Of a DNA stretch of 64,000 bases, positions 35,665-50,130 are shown piece by piece. The translations under genes and the position numbers were made by a program. Numbering within the stretch: the first letter of the stretch is position 1; the number at the start of each line of letters is the position of its first letter. The notes beneath the pieces were generated by a model. The model ran no database searches, had not been told where the DNA came from, and saw only the letters and a list, made by a program, of their open reading frames with translations. The stretch is from Xestospongia bergquistia (taxonomy: Eukaryota > Porifera > Demospongiae > Haplosclerida > Petrosiidae), in the NCBI GenBank assembly GCA_963965975.1, contig OZ014411.1, forward strand, positions 16,272,446 to 16,336,445, given 5' to 3'.

Positions 35665-36679
35665 TCCATAACTTGATGTACGTTTTCTGTCAAAATTTTC
35701 TATTGTCAAAATTTTAAAAAATCAACAGACAAGCTTCACAAGAGATGTGTTCAATTTACTTATTTGGTAGGTTTTAAACTTTTAATATTCCACCTCTGAC
35801 AAATGTATAGTTACAATCTGTAACTTCTATTGTATTTAAAATACATAATACTATTAATTAGATAATACAATAGATTACTTACTCATTGGTATCATCTTTA
35901 TGTTAGTAAAGTACATAGTTTTATGTGGACCTATATAATTATAATAATATTTATTATTATATGGAATTACACTGTAGTAGTAAAGAATTCATATTTAATA
36001 TCATCAGTCATGTCCTCTAGTAAATATTGAAATGTGGAATAAACTACAGTACATGACACACATGTTATGGACAAGGACAGGGGAACTAGTAATTAAGTAT
36101 AAATGACACACATATGTCCACTAGTATTAATATATTCTAATGTTATATGTGATAATTGAAAGGGACAAATTTCAACTACGGGCACAAAATGATGACCAGT
36201 CAAAATAATTAGAATTAAAATTTATACATATAATGTTATGATGTGTAAATGTATTGTCATTGTAAATGTATTGTCATTAGAATGTTAATGCAAACCAACC
36301 TAATTCTAATTGAATTCTAATATTCTTTAATCATTCCACTTCTGCCACTCTCCAACTTTTAAAATTCATTGATGTTAGTATAATACAAATCAATTATTTA
36401 TTAATTATCTTTTTCTACTTACAGTTATTGCTACTAACCATAATCTCTAGGAGCTGAAATAGCTGATATATTAATAATAAATGTACCATTGTCATCAACA
36501 ACATTAAGTTTGTCTCTAAAATATAAAAGAGAATAGAGATAGTAGTATTGCAAAGTTGAATATTTACCAAGGTCCTAGGCCTAGTTTAATGTTATGACAT
36601 CATTCAGTATTTGCATAGATTACTGTAGGAATTATAACAACTATAATCTAACTATTCTAGATTGATTCACTTGTCTAAC

Positions 36680-37394
36680 CTAATTCTAACTGTGGTTGAG
36701 TCAGGAGTTCAGATATCAAGTCCATCACTATATGCATTGTTGGAACACCAGACACTATTAATGGTAACAACTATGGAGGATAGCTTTAAAAATGAATTAG
36801 TTTGACCATACTGGGTTCAGGAATGAAAATATGTAATCACAACAACAATAATAAAAATTCTCTCTCTCTCCAAACCTTATGAAGGTATGAACAAACTAAA
36901 CACTGGATATTTCAAAGTGATGTTAGACCAAAAACAGCTATATCCTATATGACAGATAAACTATGATATGGCATGGATACTATAGGAATAAGATGGGATT
37001 GAGACTAGACAGTATTATATTGAGAATGTACAGTATGGGAGTGAGACTGTATGGTATGGGATTAAAACATACAATATAGAAATGACACTAGACATATTGG
37101 GAGTGAGACTAGGAATTGAATACCTGAAGATAATTCAACACTGCTATGTTTATACAATTAATAATGTGGACTAGTTCTAATAGTCATATACACCTGAAGA
37201 CTGATGAGTTAGTGATTAAAATACTTAAATGGATTTCAAAGACTGCAGAACATCTGGAACAAAATAACAAAGACTTGAATTTATGAGAATCAGTCTTGTC
37301 TACATACCTGAAAACATGAGTATCACATTTAAATACAATTATAATAGATCGTCAATGAGATTTTGGTGAAGTATTTGTTGTTTCATCCAGTCCT
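36680..37394 (-). pseudogene. INTS2: INTS2 fragments, unit 3
   Basis: Exons 37308-37394 and 36680-36770, as in unit 1. Confidence 0.65.
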
Positions 37395-37535
37395 CTGAAA
37401 GACATAGAAAATAAGAGATAAATTATACAAAAAAGAGAAGAATAAATAGTCTGGTAACCTTTTTGATTTTCTGCTATAAATTTATTTCTATATTTATATC
37501 AGAAACTAATTAATCAATAAGATAACGGGGGTTAC

Positions 37536-37627
37536 CTCTTGATTGGTGTAGTAGCAAAACATTTTAAAGATGAAGTTTCTATAACTGTTTCACAAAATGT
37601 AACCACCAGATCAGCCACTTTTAATAT
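37536..37627 (-). pseudogene. EFTUD2: EFTUD2 C-terminal-half exon, unit 3
   Basis: Full-length form without the 9-bp deletion, as in unit 1 ([18 protein letters not shown]). Confidence 0.8.
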
Positions 37628-37919
37628 CTAATGAGAAGGAATGATTAACACATGTAGTGAACTTTTATGGTTAAAGAAATCAGGTCCTATTTACATATTA
37701 TTATAATTTAAATAAAGTAACTAATAGTGTGTGGCTTAGTATTAATTGTAGATAGTACAGTGTTCCAAACAACACTGTTAGTAATCATGTCTGTAATATT
37801 GACCTTAGTCCTAATAAAAAGAACACCATTGACTACATAAAAATTTAAAAAATTGCACTAAATCATAAGTAATACATCTTCCATATACCTTCTCATTTTT
37901 ACCAATATTGATAAACTTG

Positions 37920-39125
37920 TTTATTTGACAAGAGGATGGTCACAAAGAATTGTCATACTACAGGATCTACAACTTCCTGTCCCAATAAGAAACTTCTTCC
38001 ACTTGTTTCATCTCTTTCATCTAGTTCATCTTTTGTCACCTTATCAGAAGAAGTGGTAACTATAGCATGCTGAATTTAATCCCAAATAAAATATATAGTG
38101 ACTTCTGGAACACTCTAGTATATTAAAACTCAAAATAAAACTTAAAAAAACAAAAAAATGGACAATATCAACTTAAAGTACAACATTTGAAATTGTTTAC
38201 TTACAGATTCTAAATACTTGACAAAACCTTCTGGTCCATATAACAAAGACAGCAACTTGGATCTCTATAAAAAGTAATAGTTGAGATTTAGAATGCTATA
38301 TTAAATTTACAGAACATGTCAGTGTCTCCTTGTTACTATCTTGACATACTATCATTGGTTTAGTAACACAAGAACTAATACAGTTCTTAATATTGGATAA
38401 CAAAGGGAACAAGAGTGAAAGAAAGAGAGAGAGAGAGAGGGGGGGGAGGGGGGAAGAGAGATAAAGTGAGCTAGAGGGAGAGATTGTTCTATAGAAATGT
38501 ATCTACACACTTACTGTCTCCATTTGCTTTATAGAGTGAGCGATTCCTTTTGAAACTCCAAATAATGTCAATACATCATTCACACCTGTATATAATAACA
38601 TAACAATAAACATTAGTTTTATCTATTGTCTATGTACTAAGTACACTGATATTAGCTGAACCTTTTAATTTTCTAGACACTCTTTCTCCAATAATAAATC
38701 TCTCAATACTGTCATCGTCCTCTGTATGAGCTAATCATTTAGTACAGTGAAATCTATACAAACAGTAAACCAGTTATTGTTGTACTTGATGATTAGTCTT
38801 GTTATTAGTTTAACAGAAGTTTATAAGAAATACCTATAAAAACAAAATGAGTTAATATAACATAATATATGGAGCTCATAACTTTAACTAATACAATGTA
38901 ATATTATTAAGACATGACTAAATGTCTACTATAGTATTAAGTAACCTCTAATTGATGATGTCTCCTAGTATAATTATTGTAATGACATAGTTTGTACTAA
39001 AATCTATTAAGAATATAGTGATGACCATATTTAATACATACTTGTGTCTCTGAAAGCTGATGTGAGCAGTTAAAATCTCCAACAAACCAAGACAAGAGAT
39101 GAAATAACAACTGTTCTTTCTCATC
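37920..39125 (-). pseudogene. Unrecognised exon set A-E, unit 3
   Basis: Same exon set; D is open. Exon A (39042-39125) has a private change, giving HLLSWFVGDF in place of HLLFLFVGDF. Confidence 0.5.
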
Positions 39126-39246
39126 CTCAGTCAGCAAGAAAGTATACTTACAATAATTGTGTATAAAATAAGGATGATATTTACATACCAAATATGGTCA
39201 TTAATATATGAGTACCTGTATAAGTTTGTATTAGATAGAAAATTTC

Positions 39247-40044
39247 ATGACAATGTCACGGATTGTAGTGAAGTTCATATCACTGCTGGTTCTTGTTGTA
39301 GGTATGTCATAATGAGTTAATATTGTTGTATAGTTATGTATTTTCTTAACAGTACCAAGATGTACTGGAACTAACATCAATAATTATGGAACTGAGTTCT
39401 ACTTTGGATTGTTGAAAAATGCTGGAAGGGCAAGCAGTCTGTTAGCTCTGGCCATATCTACTACCAGTATTAATGTGTCTGTAAAGATCACAATACCTGA
39501 GACTACTTTAAACATATCAATATTATCACCAAATAATGCTCCAATTGTCACTCTCTCTGGCAGCAATGTGGTTTCTGAATCTAGTACTTATGATAATCGT
39601 AACAGAAATATTCATGTTAGTAGTGATCAACCAATTGCTATGAGTGCATTTAATTGGCTTTCAGGAAGCCGTGGAGAATATCTTGTCTTACCTTGTCATG
39701 ATTATAATATTAATAAATATGAATACTATGCAGTAACTCCAAGAAGTGTTTTCGGATCAAGCCAAGTACTACTTGTTGGATGTGAAAATGACACTAATAT
39801 TATCATCACTCCATCAGAAGCTGTGTCTCTTCCTTCAGATACTCAATCATCTACAGATCAACTTGTAAATGTTTCTAAACGTACTCCTCATCACGTTGTT
39901 CTTCATCAAGGGCAAACTCTTTATTTTGATGCATCATTAATTGATCTTACAGGAACTCACATTGTCTCTAATAAACCATTGACTGTCATTAGTGGACATG
40001 AATGTGGTCAAATACACTTGGAGTCGATTATTGTGAACATATGA
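39247..40044 (+). CDS. Secreted IgGFc-binding-protein-like protein, copy 4 (intact frame)
   Basis: Exon 1 (39247-39301) joins exon 2 (39353-40044) across a 51-bp GTATGT...AACAG intron, giving 248 residues. Residues 1-19 form a signal peptide (MTMSR, then a hydrophobic IVVKFISLLVLVVV). GTEFYFG is at 31-37, AMSAFNWLSGSRGEYL at about 114-128, LPCHDY at 131-136, GCENDTNIIITP at 161-172 and GTHIVSNKPLTVISGHECG at about 219-237. These are landmarks of the FCGBP N-terminal domain, in which FCGBP is a mucus protein. Several N-x-S/T sites fit a secreted glycoprotein. Compared with copies 1-2, a 1-nt loss after CGQI replaces the C-terminal stretch with HLESIIVNI and a stop, so the domain is truncated. 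Whether it is expressed is unknown. Confidence 0.75.
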
Positions 40045-40685
40045 CACAACATATAACATATGCATATTACGGACAGGAGTAATAGAGCGTCTAACTTCGT
40101 CAGGGGGTGGAGCATCTTCACGACAGAGTACCTCTTTATATGCCATCAAATTCGCCTATAACCATGATTTAGAGGATTGGAACCTAAATGTACTAATTTC
40201 ACATTTAAGTATGGCATTTCATTACTGGCACTTTTATACACAGCATGTAACTATTACTACTGTATAGCCAATAATAATTATTATATATAAACAATTCACT
40301 CACAAATGGCTCTAGTTGGTTACATGTAATGATATACATGTACATGTACATACAGTGTATTACTCTTCTATTAGCAGCTTCATTCTCTGTTACTGGAGTA
40401 GATATCATAGATGAAAAGGACAATGCTACAGCTCCTATTGAATAATGAGCCTAGAGATAGGGTTACTACAGCAACAGTTGTCATAGTAACAATGTGGTTA
40501 ATTAATAATAACTTACAACATTCTGTAGAAGTGAAGTATTTGAATGAAAGAGAGGGAAATGGAATTTAAAATAGGAGCATAATCAAGCCACTTTAAGACC
40601 TGTTCATCTTTGTATTAAACTTATAAATTGTCTTTTAACGCTGCTTCTTACACATGGACAATTAAAAAAGAGTTAAAAAGTAAAG

Positions 40686-41043
40686 ACCCGCCTACTTTAA
40701 TGAAGATCCTCAGGGTATTATGTCAATGGTCCAGCTCACTGCAATGCCAGAGGACCAACATTAGGCAAATGGTTGATATTCAAACATATCTCCTGTATTG
40801 ATCAGTTCTGGGAGACAATAAGTCAGACTTTGGTATCTGGTGAATTTGGAGCTACTGCCGCTAAAGTGTCGACAAAGAAAGTCAACCCAAAATCATTAAA
40901 GTGATATTTGTGTATACTACAGCAGAATAAGTTAATTCCTTATGTAATATGATGTAAAACTTATGCAGAGAATCATTCTTGGAGGTATGCTTGTCATGGT
41001 GATCATAGAGTAACGTTGAGGACACTGGAATGGAATAAAGGTA
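40686..41043 (+). pseudogene. BLES03/C11orf68-like remnant, copy 4
   Basis: As copy 3, with the extra stop in the VIFVYT stretch. Confidence 0.5.
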
Positions 41044-42765
41044 ATTCAAAATTTAAAGACTAGTCTAATTATTGGATTATTCTTTTAAGACCAAAGCTTT
41101 GTGTATTTTTAATATTTCATATAGACTGGTCCCATTGATTTTGTTTGAAAAGAAATTACTAATGCAGAGATGACTATTGTATGAAAGTAGTAGTGACAGT
41201 ATAACTTGACTTGACTTGTACGACAAATGCCCAACACTGTCTGTATTTTAAAATGTATCATTTAATACGATTCCAAATAAAACTGTTTTATTACCAAACT
41301 TTACATTTTTATATTTACTATAAATAAATTGTATATTTGTTATTTAGACATGTTACTGTATTATACTAGTATATATCATCAAGTAGTAACACTTAATATA
41401 CAGAGAGGGAGATCTTTGAGTTGGAAGTTGACAGTGATTATGCAGTCTCTCTGATCTCTATTGATCTCATCCAGTTTGTTGATATCTTCTGAGAGTACTG
41501 AACTTTGTAAAATACAACAAACAAGTTAAGTGACAAATAAACATTTATTTTGATGATTATAAACAAGAATAAAAAATAATTACCTGAAAAAACTTAATTA
41601 AAAATAACGTTGAAACAGAAATTAAAATTTCAATTGGTGAAGAGTTCAATCAAAGAAGGTCTGCAGAGAATCTATTACTAGATTATCAGCACACGACTAG
41701 AGATGAACAGCAAACGCGTGACCTATCATTATGGCGGGAAAACATAACAGCAGCACACGCGTTCAGCAAAAAGCTTACAAGAACACCAAAACACTTTTAA
41801 TAGTTTTTAATTTAATTATTAAAAAAATTAATTAAATAATTTAGCTTTTGGTTAAAAAATAGTAATGATAATATCATCTAAAGAATTAGTAATATCATGA
41901 TACAATGGTTGTAAAATAATTGATAAGAATTCATTCCATATGATTGTAGTTGTTTAGTAACTAAAGATAAAAATTGAAATCTAAACTGATTCAGTTTTCG
42001 AAGTTATATTAAATCTAGAGTAGAAATTTTATAAGTTGGTGATTACAGAATGAAGTTAAAATATAACTGAGATTAAGATAATTGACTTTTGACTAACTTT
42101 AGTAAAAAAATTAATATTTTTTTGGAGAAACTCTATATAATAAATTAAAAACAACATACTAACAAACTATAAACATGAAAAAAATACAATAAAAAAGAAA
42201 AAAATTAAAATAAAATATAATAAAAAAGAAAAAAAACTAAAATAAGACAGTTTTAGTAGTTGAAAGTCCCCAAGAGTCCAGTAACTCCACAAGTAGAGAA
42301 CATAGAGAAAGAAAGAGAGAGTTAGTTGTAACAACTGGAATGCTAAGAGTAAATGAGATGAATGGATGGAGAAATAGCTCACCTTCTTCAAAAGTGCTGC
42401 TCCTGCAAGGAAAGAAAAAGTAGTTATTAACTGAACTGGTGAAGACAATGGATAGGAGTGAAGAGAGACAGAGGAAGTGAAAAGGGACCACCAACACATA
42501 CACACACAGCACACACACGCGCGCCCTAGAAGATCAGAGCTCCTCCCCGCCACTCGGCGGCCCGAGATATTAAAAAAAAAATTTTAGGCCGCCGAGCAGC
42601 AGGGAGGAGATAATTAATAGGGTTTGTATGAGTGTGTGTATGATGTATGGGCTGAATAGCCCAAAATAAAATTAAAAAAATAAAAATTAAAAAAAGAAGA
42701 GGAAAGAAGGCTTGAAGGAAGACAGAAGAGACCAAGCAGGAGAGCGACTCATCTTTTACATCCAG

Positions 42766-42985
42766 AGAACGTCAGAGAAGAACCGTCAAGAACATCAGAA
42801 GACATCAGAGAAGAACAGTCAAGAACATCAGAAGACATCAGAGAAGAACAGTCAAGAACATCAGAAGACATCAGAGAAGAACAGTCAAGAACGTCAGAAG
42901 ACATCAGAGAAGAACAGTCAAGAACATCAGAAGACATCAGAGAAGAACAGTCAAGATCATCAGAGAACGCCAGAGAAGAACAGTT
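42766..42985. repeat. 33-bp minisatellite, unit 4a (about 7 cores)
   Basis: Same seven cores as unit 3. Confidence 0.85.
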
Positions 42986-44388
42986 GAGTCCTGTAGAAAC
43001 GAAGTGAAAGGAAAACTTTATTTAAAAATTCAAAAAATCAATTGACAAAAATTATAAAATAAAACGAAAAAGTTTGAGAACATAAAAGAAAAGATAAAGA
43101 TGACATAACTAAAATGAAAAGATGATCCAGCGACGAGAGGTTATCCAACGATGAGACGAGTTGATCCAACGAAGTACGAGATGATCCAACGATGAGGCGA
43201 ATCGTTGAGAACATAGAGGAAGAAAGAGAGAGTTATTTGTAACAACTGCTGAATAGATGTGAGATAGATGGATGGAGAGATAACTCACCTTATAATAAAG
43301 GTATGCAAAATGGAGTACTTTTATAATATCAAGAAATCTCGTCATGCTTCAAATTGACAACCAGTCAACACAAGCTTGTGACAAATTTGGCGGGAAACAA
43401 CTACACGCGTGATCAACATTAATTGATTTTTAATTGATTTGATTAACAACTAATTGAAATCTTCAAAATATACAAGTATTTATAACATTCTACAAGTTGT
43501 TAGTAGAAAGAACTATAGTTTTAAAGCAATGTGTATATACAATAAAAGGTATAATATATTCTATCAGAAACTTCCAAACTAAACAGTTTAGTGGTTTCAG
43601 CTTTTTCTATAATAATATGTTTGTATATATTATGAATTAGTGAAAGTAGTATAGATATGAAGGAGACAGCTATTGATGTTCTAATGGTTGAAGAGATAAA
43701 CTAGACACAATATTATCATACCAGTTGTATTATATGTACTTACCTATAACAATTAAATGGAAGTCGTTTGAATTCTGATTTTTCTATCCTTAGCAAAAGC
43801 TGCTGCCTTCATTTTGCCATATATTGTGAACCATTCTCTACAAGTGAGGTTATCAGAATGAAAGAGAGGGAAAGGGAATTTAAAACTGGAACATATTTAG
43901 CTACTTTTAATCCAGCTCATCCTTGTATTAAATTGTATTAAATTTCAATTTGTCTTTCTTTATAAGCAAATTACATATACATGTACGTGTACCTAGGTAC
44001 ATGTACATGTTGTATATATGGTAATATTGATATGCAAGCTACCTTCAATAGGTACATGTATATGTAATATGGTATGCAAGTTATCCTCAATAGGTACATG
44101 TATATGTAATATGGTATGCAAGCTATCCTCGATAGCTATTGAGGACAGCTTCCATACTGTTATTACCATATTAAATGTGTATGTGCACCTACTGAGGCTA
44201 GTTTCCATACTGTATTGCATATACATGTACACCTACTATCATTACCAGATTACATATATATGTATATCTATTAAGGATAGTCCCATACTATTACTAACAT
44301 ATTACATGTACAAGTACATGTACTTATTGAGGGTATCTTCCATACCTTTATTACCATATTATATGTATATGTATATATACCTATTGAG

Positions 44389-45040
44389 GTTTGTTTCAAA
44401 TGTAGACAGTTTCTCTTGAAATTCTTTATTATTTCTTAGAGAACTCTACAGCATTTTGATATAATTTTAATATTTTAGTATAGTGATGTGTTTGTGATAT
44501 ATGTGAGATTGAAAAATTACCTGAAAAGATTAGAATGATAGTTCTGAACCATATGCATGAGAATCAAATAATGAAATTTATAGAACCAGAATGAAACATG
44601 GGAATGAATCATTACTAGCAACACACTTACATTATGTTGGTCATTCTTCATGGTAGCATACTTCACTAACTGGTTCTCTAGTGCTGTGATATGATCTTTA
44701 CGTTCTATGAGTTCTTACTCCTTGGTGCCCAGGACTGAATCTTTAGCCTCTAGAACAGAATATAATTTTTCTATTGTCTCTTTTAGTTTGGTTAGTCTCT
44801 TGTCATAGACTGGGTTAGATGACAGCTAAATGGACAAATGTAATGTTGAATGGATGTATAGTATATTAATGGATGTATGGTATGTTGAATGGATGTATGA
44901 TATGTTAACTGGATTCATAGTAGAACATAACAAATGATGAAATGGATTAAGATCTTAACCACACCTACCAAACATATGACTTCTAACAGTTTCACTTTCA
45001 TATTCTTTTAATATTCCTTCTAATCATTTGACATGCCCCT
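44389..45040 (-). pseudogene. Coiled-coil exons, unit 4a
   Basis: Main exon 44631-44825 with the shared TAA. The LEGILKEYESE region has the unit-1 form, although the left part of this unit resembles unit 3. An exchange point therefore lies between them. Confidence 0.5.
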
Positions 45041-46040
45041 CCCATTGTGCAGAGACTCATTCTAAATTAGTTTGAAAACATTAATTTTGTTCTCCGCTTA
45101 CAAAGTAATAACATCAACTTCAGATGATCCCTACAGAAATGAACGCAGCCACATCACGTGACCAGATCTTGACAAACTATAACTACCCACTCACATAATG
45201 AGAGAAGTACAAGACATATATATTAACTACATGTATTGAGTGAGACATCCACATGTATAGTTGATAAGAATATTAAAATACCAACAGACACCAATATAAC
45301 TATACCTGTATATTAGCTTATGAAAACCAGTGTTACCAGTAGTTGCTACAGATGTATTCTGCTTTGCAGAACTAGTCTAGTGAGGTCATCCCCTTGAGAG
45401 ACCAAGATAGAACTACATGTAAATAGCAATAATTTCCCACCATTCATGGTTACTTTACCATTTTATTTTGAATGGGCAAGATCTCTTATATAGGTCAGTG
45501 AATAAATTAGATAAACTTGAACATATTGAATAAAGTTTTTTCCTATATTTATTAGAACAAACCACATCAATAATTAGCTCCACCCACCAGACATTACTAA
45601 TTAATTATTCATAATACTGTTAACAGGCAATAACTCATTACTTTATCACATTGTTTACATCTCCTATATCATTCTGTTTGAAAAGTGCATTTATACATAT
45701 TGAATAAGGTTTTTTCCTCTTTATTAGATATAACTGCTCATATAATGGGTAATGGAGCACAGAAGGTTGAACTTCTTATTGTTAACAGTAGCCCAAATCA
45801 TTATTACAAGTTTTATGATATTCAAATGGTCGGGTATAGATAGATTGACATGTCATGACAAGTCATGTGACTATTATATTAACAACATGTTCATCAGGTG
45901 ACTATGACATGCAAATACAAATTAATACAGTGATAATTAATCTGTCGATATTAATATTAGCATTAATTGTAGATCATCACATAGTTAGAGAGCATTACAT
46001 TGACCATGACATGATTATATAAATAACCACACCTACTGAC

Positions 46041-46797
46041 CTGGAGTGTCATATACATTGATGAGACATGACTTGTCTTTAGAATCAAGTGGAACTAATG
46101 AGAGAGGCACACACTTTATACTAACTCCATGCTAGAATTTACATGTTAATTATTGAGGGGGTGGTATCTGAAATACTAACCTTTTGTACTGTGAAAAGTG
46201 TATCCATATATCTTAACTAATCACAATGAGATAAACTCCTTTAATTATTAATATAATTATATAACTCATATTTTTATTTCTTCCAACGAACATATTAAGA
46301 TGAGTCTGTTCAATTAAATAAAAACTTGTCAACAAACAAAACATATAAACATGTACATATTGACATGTAACACTTACCTTGTAATGATGATGATGTCCTA
46401 TAATAGACACATTTTGGATTAACTCTGGACTATCAATTATATCAACTAAAAACCTGTCAGACAAGTTAAAGATTATTTGCAAACCTGTTTAGTTTAATTT
46501 ATTTTGTATGTTGTTACTACATGGTAACTCCTCCTCTTGGTGAAAAAAAATTCACTTTTTAACAGGAGCAATGACTGGTTCTAAAGGAGGTGTGGTCAGG
46601 TTACTATAGTAACAAACATAAACTAACCAGTAAGTGGCTTCTTGTATTATCATCTAAAATATGTCCAAATACGGTAATAGTCTAATTAATCCTTTCCTCA
46701 AGATCAGGTCCATACACTTCTTCAGTTATTGGATAATAACATTATCTTCAAACAATACAATAGCTTGTGCTTGTAAATCAAGAGCATCTTCTCAATT
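46041..46797 (-). pseudogene. EFTUD2: EFTUD2 N-terminal fragment, unit 4a
   Basis: As unit 3: no stop after GVSIK and the extra A in the P-loop exon. The array breakpoint lies about 55 bp beyond its right (5') end. Confidence 0.8.
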
Positions 46798-48021
46798 TCC
46801 ATAACTTGATGTACGTTTTCTGTCAAAATTTTCTATTGTCAAAATTTTAAAAAATTAAAATTTCAATTGGTGAAGAGTTCAATCAAAGAAGGTCTGCAGA
46901 GAATCTATTACTAGATTATCAGCACACGACTAGAGATGAACAGCAAACGCGTGACCTATCATTATGGCGGGAAAATATGTCATTATGGCGGGAAAACATA
47001 ACAGCAGCACACGCGTTCAGCAAAAAGCTTGCAAGAACACCAAAACACTTTTAATAGTTTTTAATTTAATTATTAAAAAAGTTAATTAAATAATTTAGCT
47101 TTTGGTTAAAAAATAGTAATGATAATATCATCTAAAGAATTAGTAATATCATGATACAATGGTTGTAAAATAATTGATAAGAATTCATTCCATATGAATG
47201 TAGTTGTTTAGTAACTAAAGATAAAAATTGAATTCTAAACTGATTCAGTTTTCGAAGTTATATTAAATCTAGAGTAGAAATTTTATAAGTTGGTGATTAC
47301 AGAATGAAGTTAAAATATAACTGAGATTAAGATAATTGACTTTTTGACTAACTTTAGTAAAAAAATTAATATTTTTTTGGAGAAACTCTATATAATAAAT
47401 TAAAAACAACATACTAACAAACTATAAACATGAAAAAAATACAATAAAAAAGAAAAAAAATTAAAATAAAATACAATAAAAAAGAAAAAAAACAAAAATA
47501 AGACAGTTTTAGTAGTTGAAAGTCCCCAAGAGTCCAGTAACTCCACAAGTAGAGAACATAGAGAAAGAAAGAGAGAGTTAGTTGTAACAACTGGAATGCT
47601 AAAGAGTGAATGAGATGAATGGATGGAGAAATAGCTCACCTTCTTCAAAAGTGCTGCTCCTGCAAGGAAAGAAAAAGTAGTTATTAACTGAACTGGTGAA
47701 GACAATGGATAGGAGTGAAGAGAGACAGAGGAAGTGAAAAGGGACCACCAACACATACACACACAGCACACACACGCGCGCCCTAGAAGATCAGAGCTCC
47801 TCCCCGCCACTCGGCGGCCCGAGATATTAAAAAAAAAATTTTTAGGCCGCCGAGCGGCAGGGAGGAGATAATTAATAGGGTTTGTATGAGTGTGTGTATG
47901 ATGTATGGGCTGAATAGCCCAAAATAAAATTTAAAAATAAAAATTAAAAAAAGAAGAGGAAAGAAGGCTTGAAGGAAGACAGAAGAGACCAAGCAGGAGA
48001 GCGACTCATCTTTTACATCCA

Positions 48022-48144
48022 GAGAACGTCAGAGAAGAACCGTCAAGAACATCAGAAGACATCAGAGAAGAACAGTCAAGAACATCAGAAGACATCAGAG
48101 AAGAACAGTCAAGATCATCAGAGAACGCCAGAGAAGAACAGTTG
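48022..48144. repeat. 33-bp minisatellite, unit 4b (about 4 cores)
   Basis: Four cores, but the first carries the C variant (GAAGAACCGTC) of units 3, 4a and 5. Confidence 0.85.
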
Positions 48145-49469
48145 AGTCCTGTAGAAACGAAGTGAAAGGAAAACTTTATTTAAAAATTCAAAAAATCAAT
48201 TGACAAAAATTATAAAATAAAACGAAAAAGTTTGAGAACAAAAAAGAAAAGATAAAGATGACATAACTAAAATGAAAAGATGATCCAGCGACGAGAGGTT
48301 ATCCAACGATGAGACGAGTTGATCCAACGAAGTACGAGATGATCCAACGATGAGGCGAATCGTTGAGAACATAGAGGAAGAAAGAGAGAGTTATTTGTAA
48401 CAACTGCTGAATAGATGTGAGATAGATGGATGGAGAGATAACTCACCTTATAATAAAGGTATGCAAAATGGAGTACTTTTATAATATCAAGAAATCTCGT
48501 CATGCTTCAAATTGACAACCAGTCAACACAAGCTTGTGACAAATTTGGCGGGAAACAACTACACGCGTGATCAACATTAATTGATTTTTAATTGATTTGA
48601 TTAACAACTAATTGAAATCTTCAAAATATACAAGTATTTATAACATTCTACAAGTTGTTAGTAGAAAGAACTATAGTTTTAAAGCAATGTGTATATACAA
48701 TAAAAGGTATAATATATTCTATCAGAAACTTCCAAACTAAACAGTTTAGCGGTTTCAGCTTTTTCTATAATAATATGTTTATATATATTATGAATTAGTG
48801 AAAGTAGTATAGATATGAAGGAGACAGCTATTGATGTTCAAATGGTTGAAGAGATAAAGTAGACACAATATTATCATACCAGTTGTATTATATGTACTTA
48901 CATAAAACATTTAAATGGAAGTCGTTTGAATTCTGATTTTTCTACCCTTAGCAGAAGCTGCTGCCTTCATTCTGCCATATATTGTGAACCATTCTCTACA
49001 AGTGAGGTTATCAGAATAAAAGAGAGGGAAATGGAATTTAAAACTGGAACATATTTAGCTACTTTTATGTGTACCTAGGTACATGTACATATTGTATATA
49101 TGGTAATATTGATATACAAGCTACCCTCAATAGGTACATGTATATGTAATATGGTATGCAAGCTATCCTCAATAGGTACATGTATATGTAATATGGTATG
49201 CAAGCTATCCTCGATAGCTATTGAGGACAGCTTCCATACTGTTATTACCATATTAAATGTGTATGTGCACCTACTGAGGCTAGTTTCCATACTGTATTGC
49301 ATATACATGTACACCTACTATCATTACCAGATTACATACATATGTATATCTATTAAGGATAGTCCCATACTTTTACTAACATATTACATGTACAAGTACA
49401 TGTACTTATTGAGGGTATCTTCCATACCTTTATTACCATATTATATGTATATGTATATATACCTATTGA

Positions 49470-50130
49470 GGTTTGTTTCAAATGTAGACAGTTTCTCTTG
49501 AAATTCTTTATTATTTCTTAGAGAACTCTACAGCATTTTGATATAATTTTAATATTTTAGTATAGTGATGTGTTTGTGATATATGTGAGATTGAAAAATT
49601 ACCTGAAAAGATTAGAATGATAGTTCTGAACCATATGCATGAGAATCAAATAATGAAATTTATAGAACCAGAATGAAACATGGGAATGAATCATTACTAG
49701 CAACACACTTACATTATGTTGGTCATTCTTCATGGTAGCATACTTCACTAACTGGTTCTCTAGTGCTGTGATATGATCTTTACGTTCTATGAGTTCTTAT
49801 TCCTTGGTGCCCAGGACTGAATCTTTAGCCTCTAGAACAGAATATAATTTTTCTATTGTCTTTTTTAGTTTTGTTAGTCTCTTGTCATAGACTGGGTTAG
49901 ATGACAGCTAAATGGACAAATGTAATGTTGAATGGATGTATAGTATATTAATGGATGTATGGTATGTTGAATGGATGTATGATATGTTAACTGGATTCAT
50001 AGTAGAACATAACAAATGATGAAATGGATTAAGATCTTAACCACACCTACCAAACATATGACTTCTAACAGTTTCACTTTCATATTCTTTTAATATTCCT
50101 TCTAATCATTTGACATGCCCCTCCCATTGT
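49470..50130 (-). pseudogene. Coiled-coil exons, unit 4b
   Basis: Main exon 49713-49907. The shared TAA is kept, with GAG to GAA before it. Confidence 0.5.

Larger units (their letters stand above)
28140..39243. repeat. Tandem array unit 3 (11,104 bp)
   Basis: Longer than units 1-2. The increase comes mainly from three extra 33-bp repeats, an insert of about 76 bp near 32780 and one extra inverted-minisatellite unit. Around 37846-37890 it has a private replacement of the sequence found in the other units. Confidence 0.95.
39244..46855. repeat. Tandem array unit 4a (right-truncated)
   Basis: Starts like other units at the IgGFc-type gene but breaks off inside the EFTUD2 N-terminal region at about 46855. 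It is joined there to a position equivalent to 41619 of the unit. The overlap is the 4 bp AAAT (46852-46855). The INTS2, EFTUD2 C-terminal and A-E exons are missing. Confidence 0.9.
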
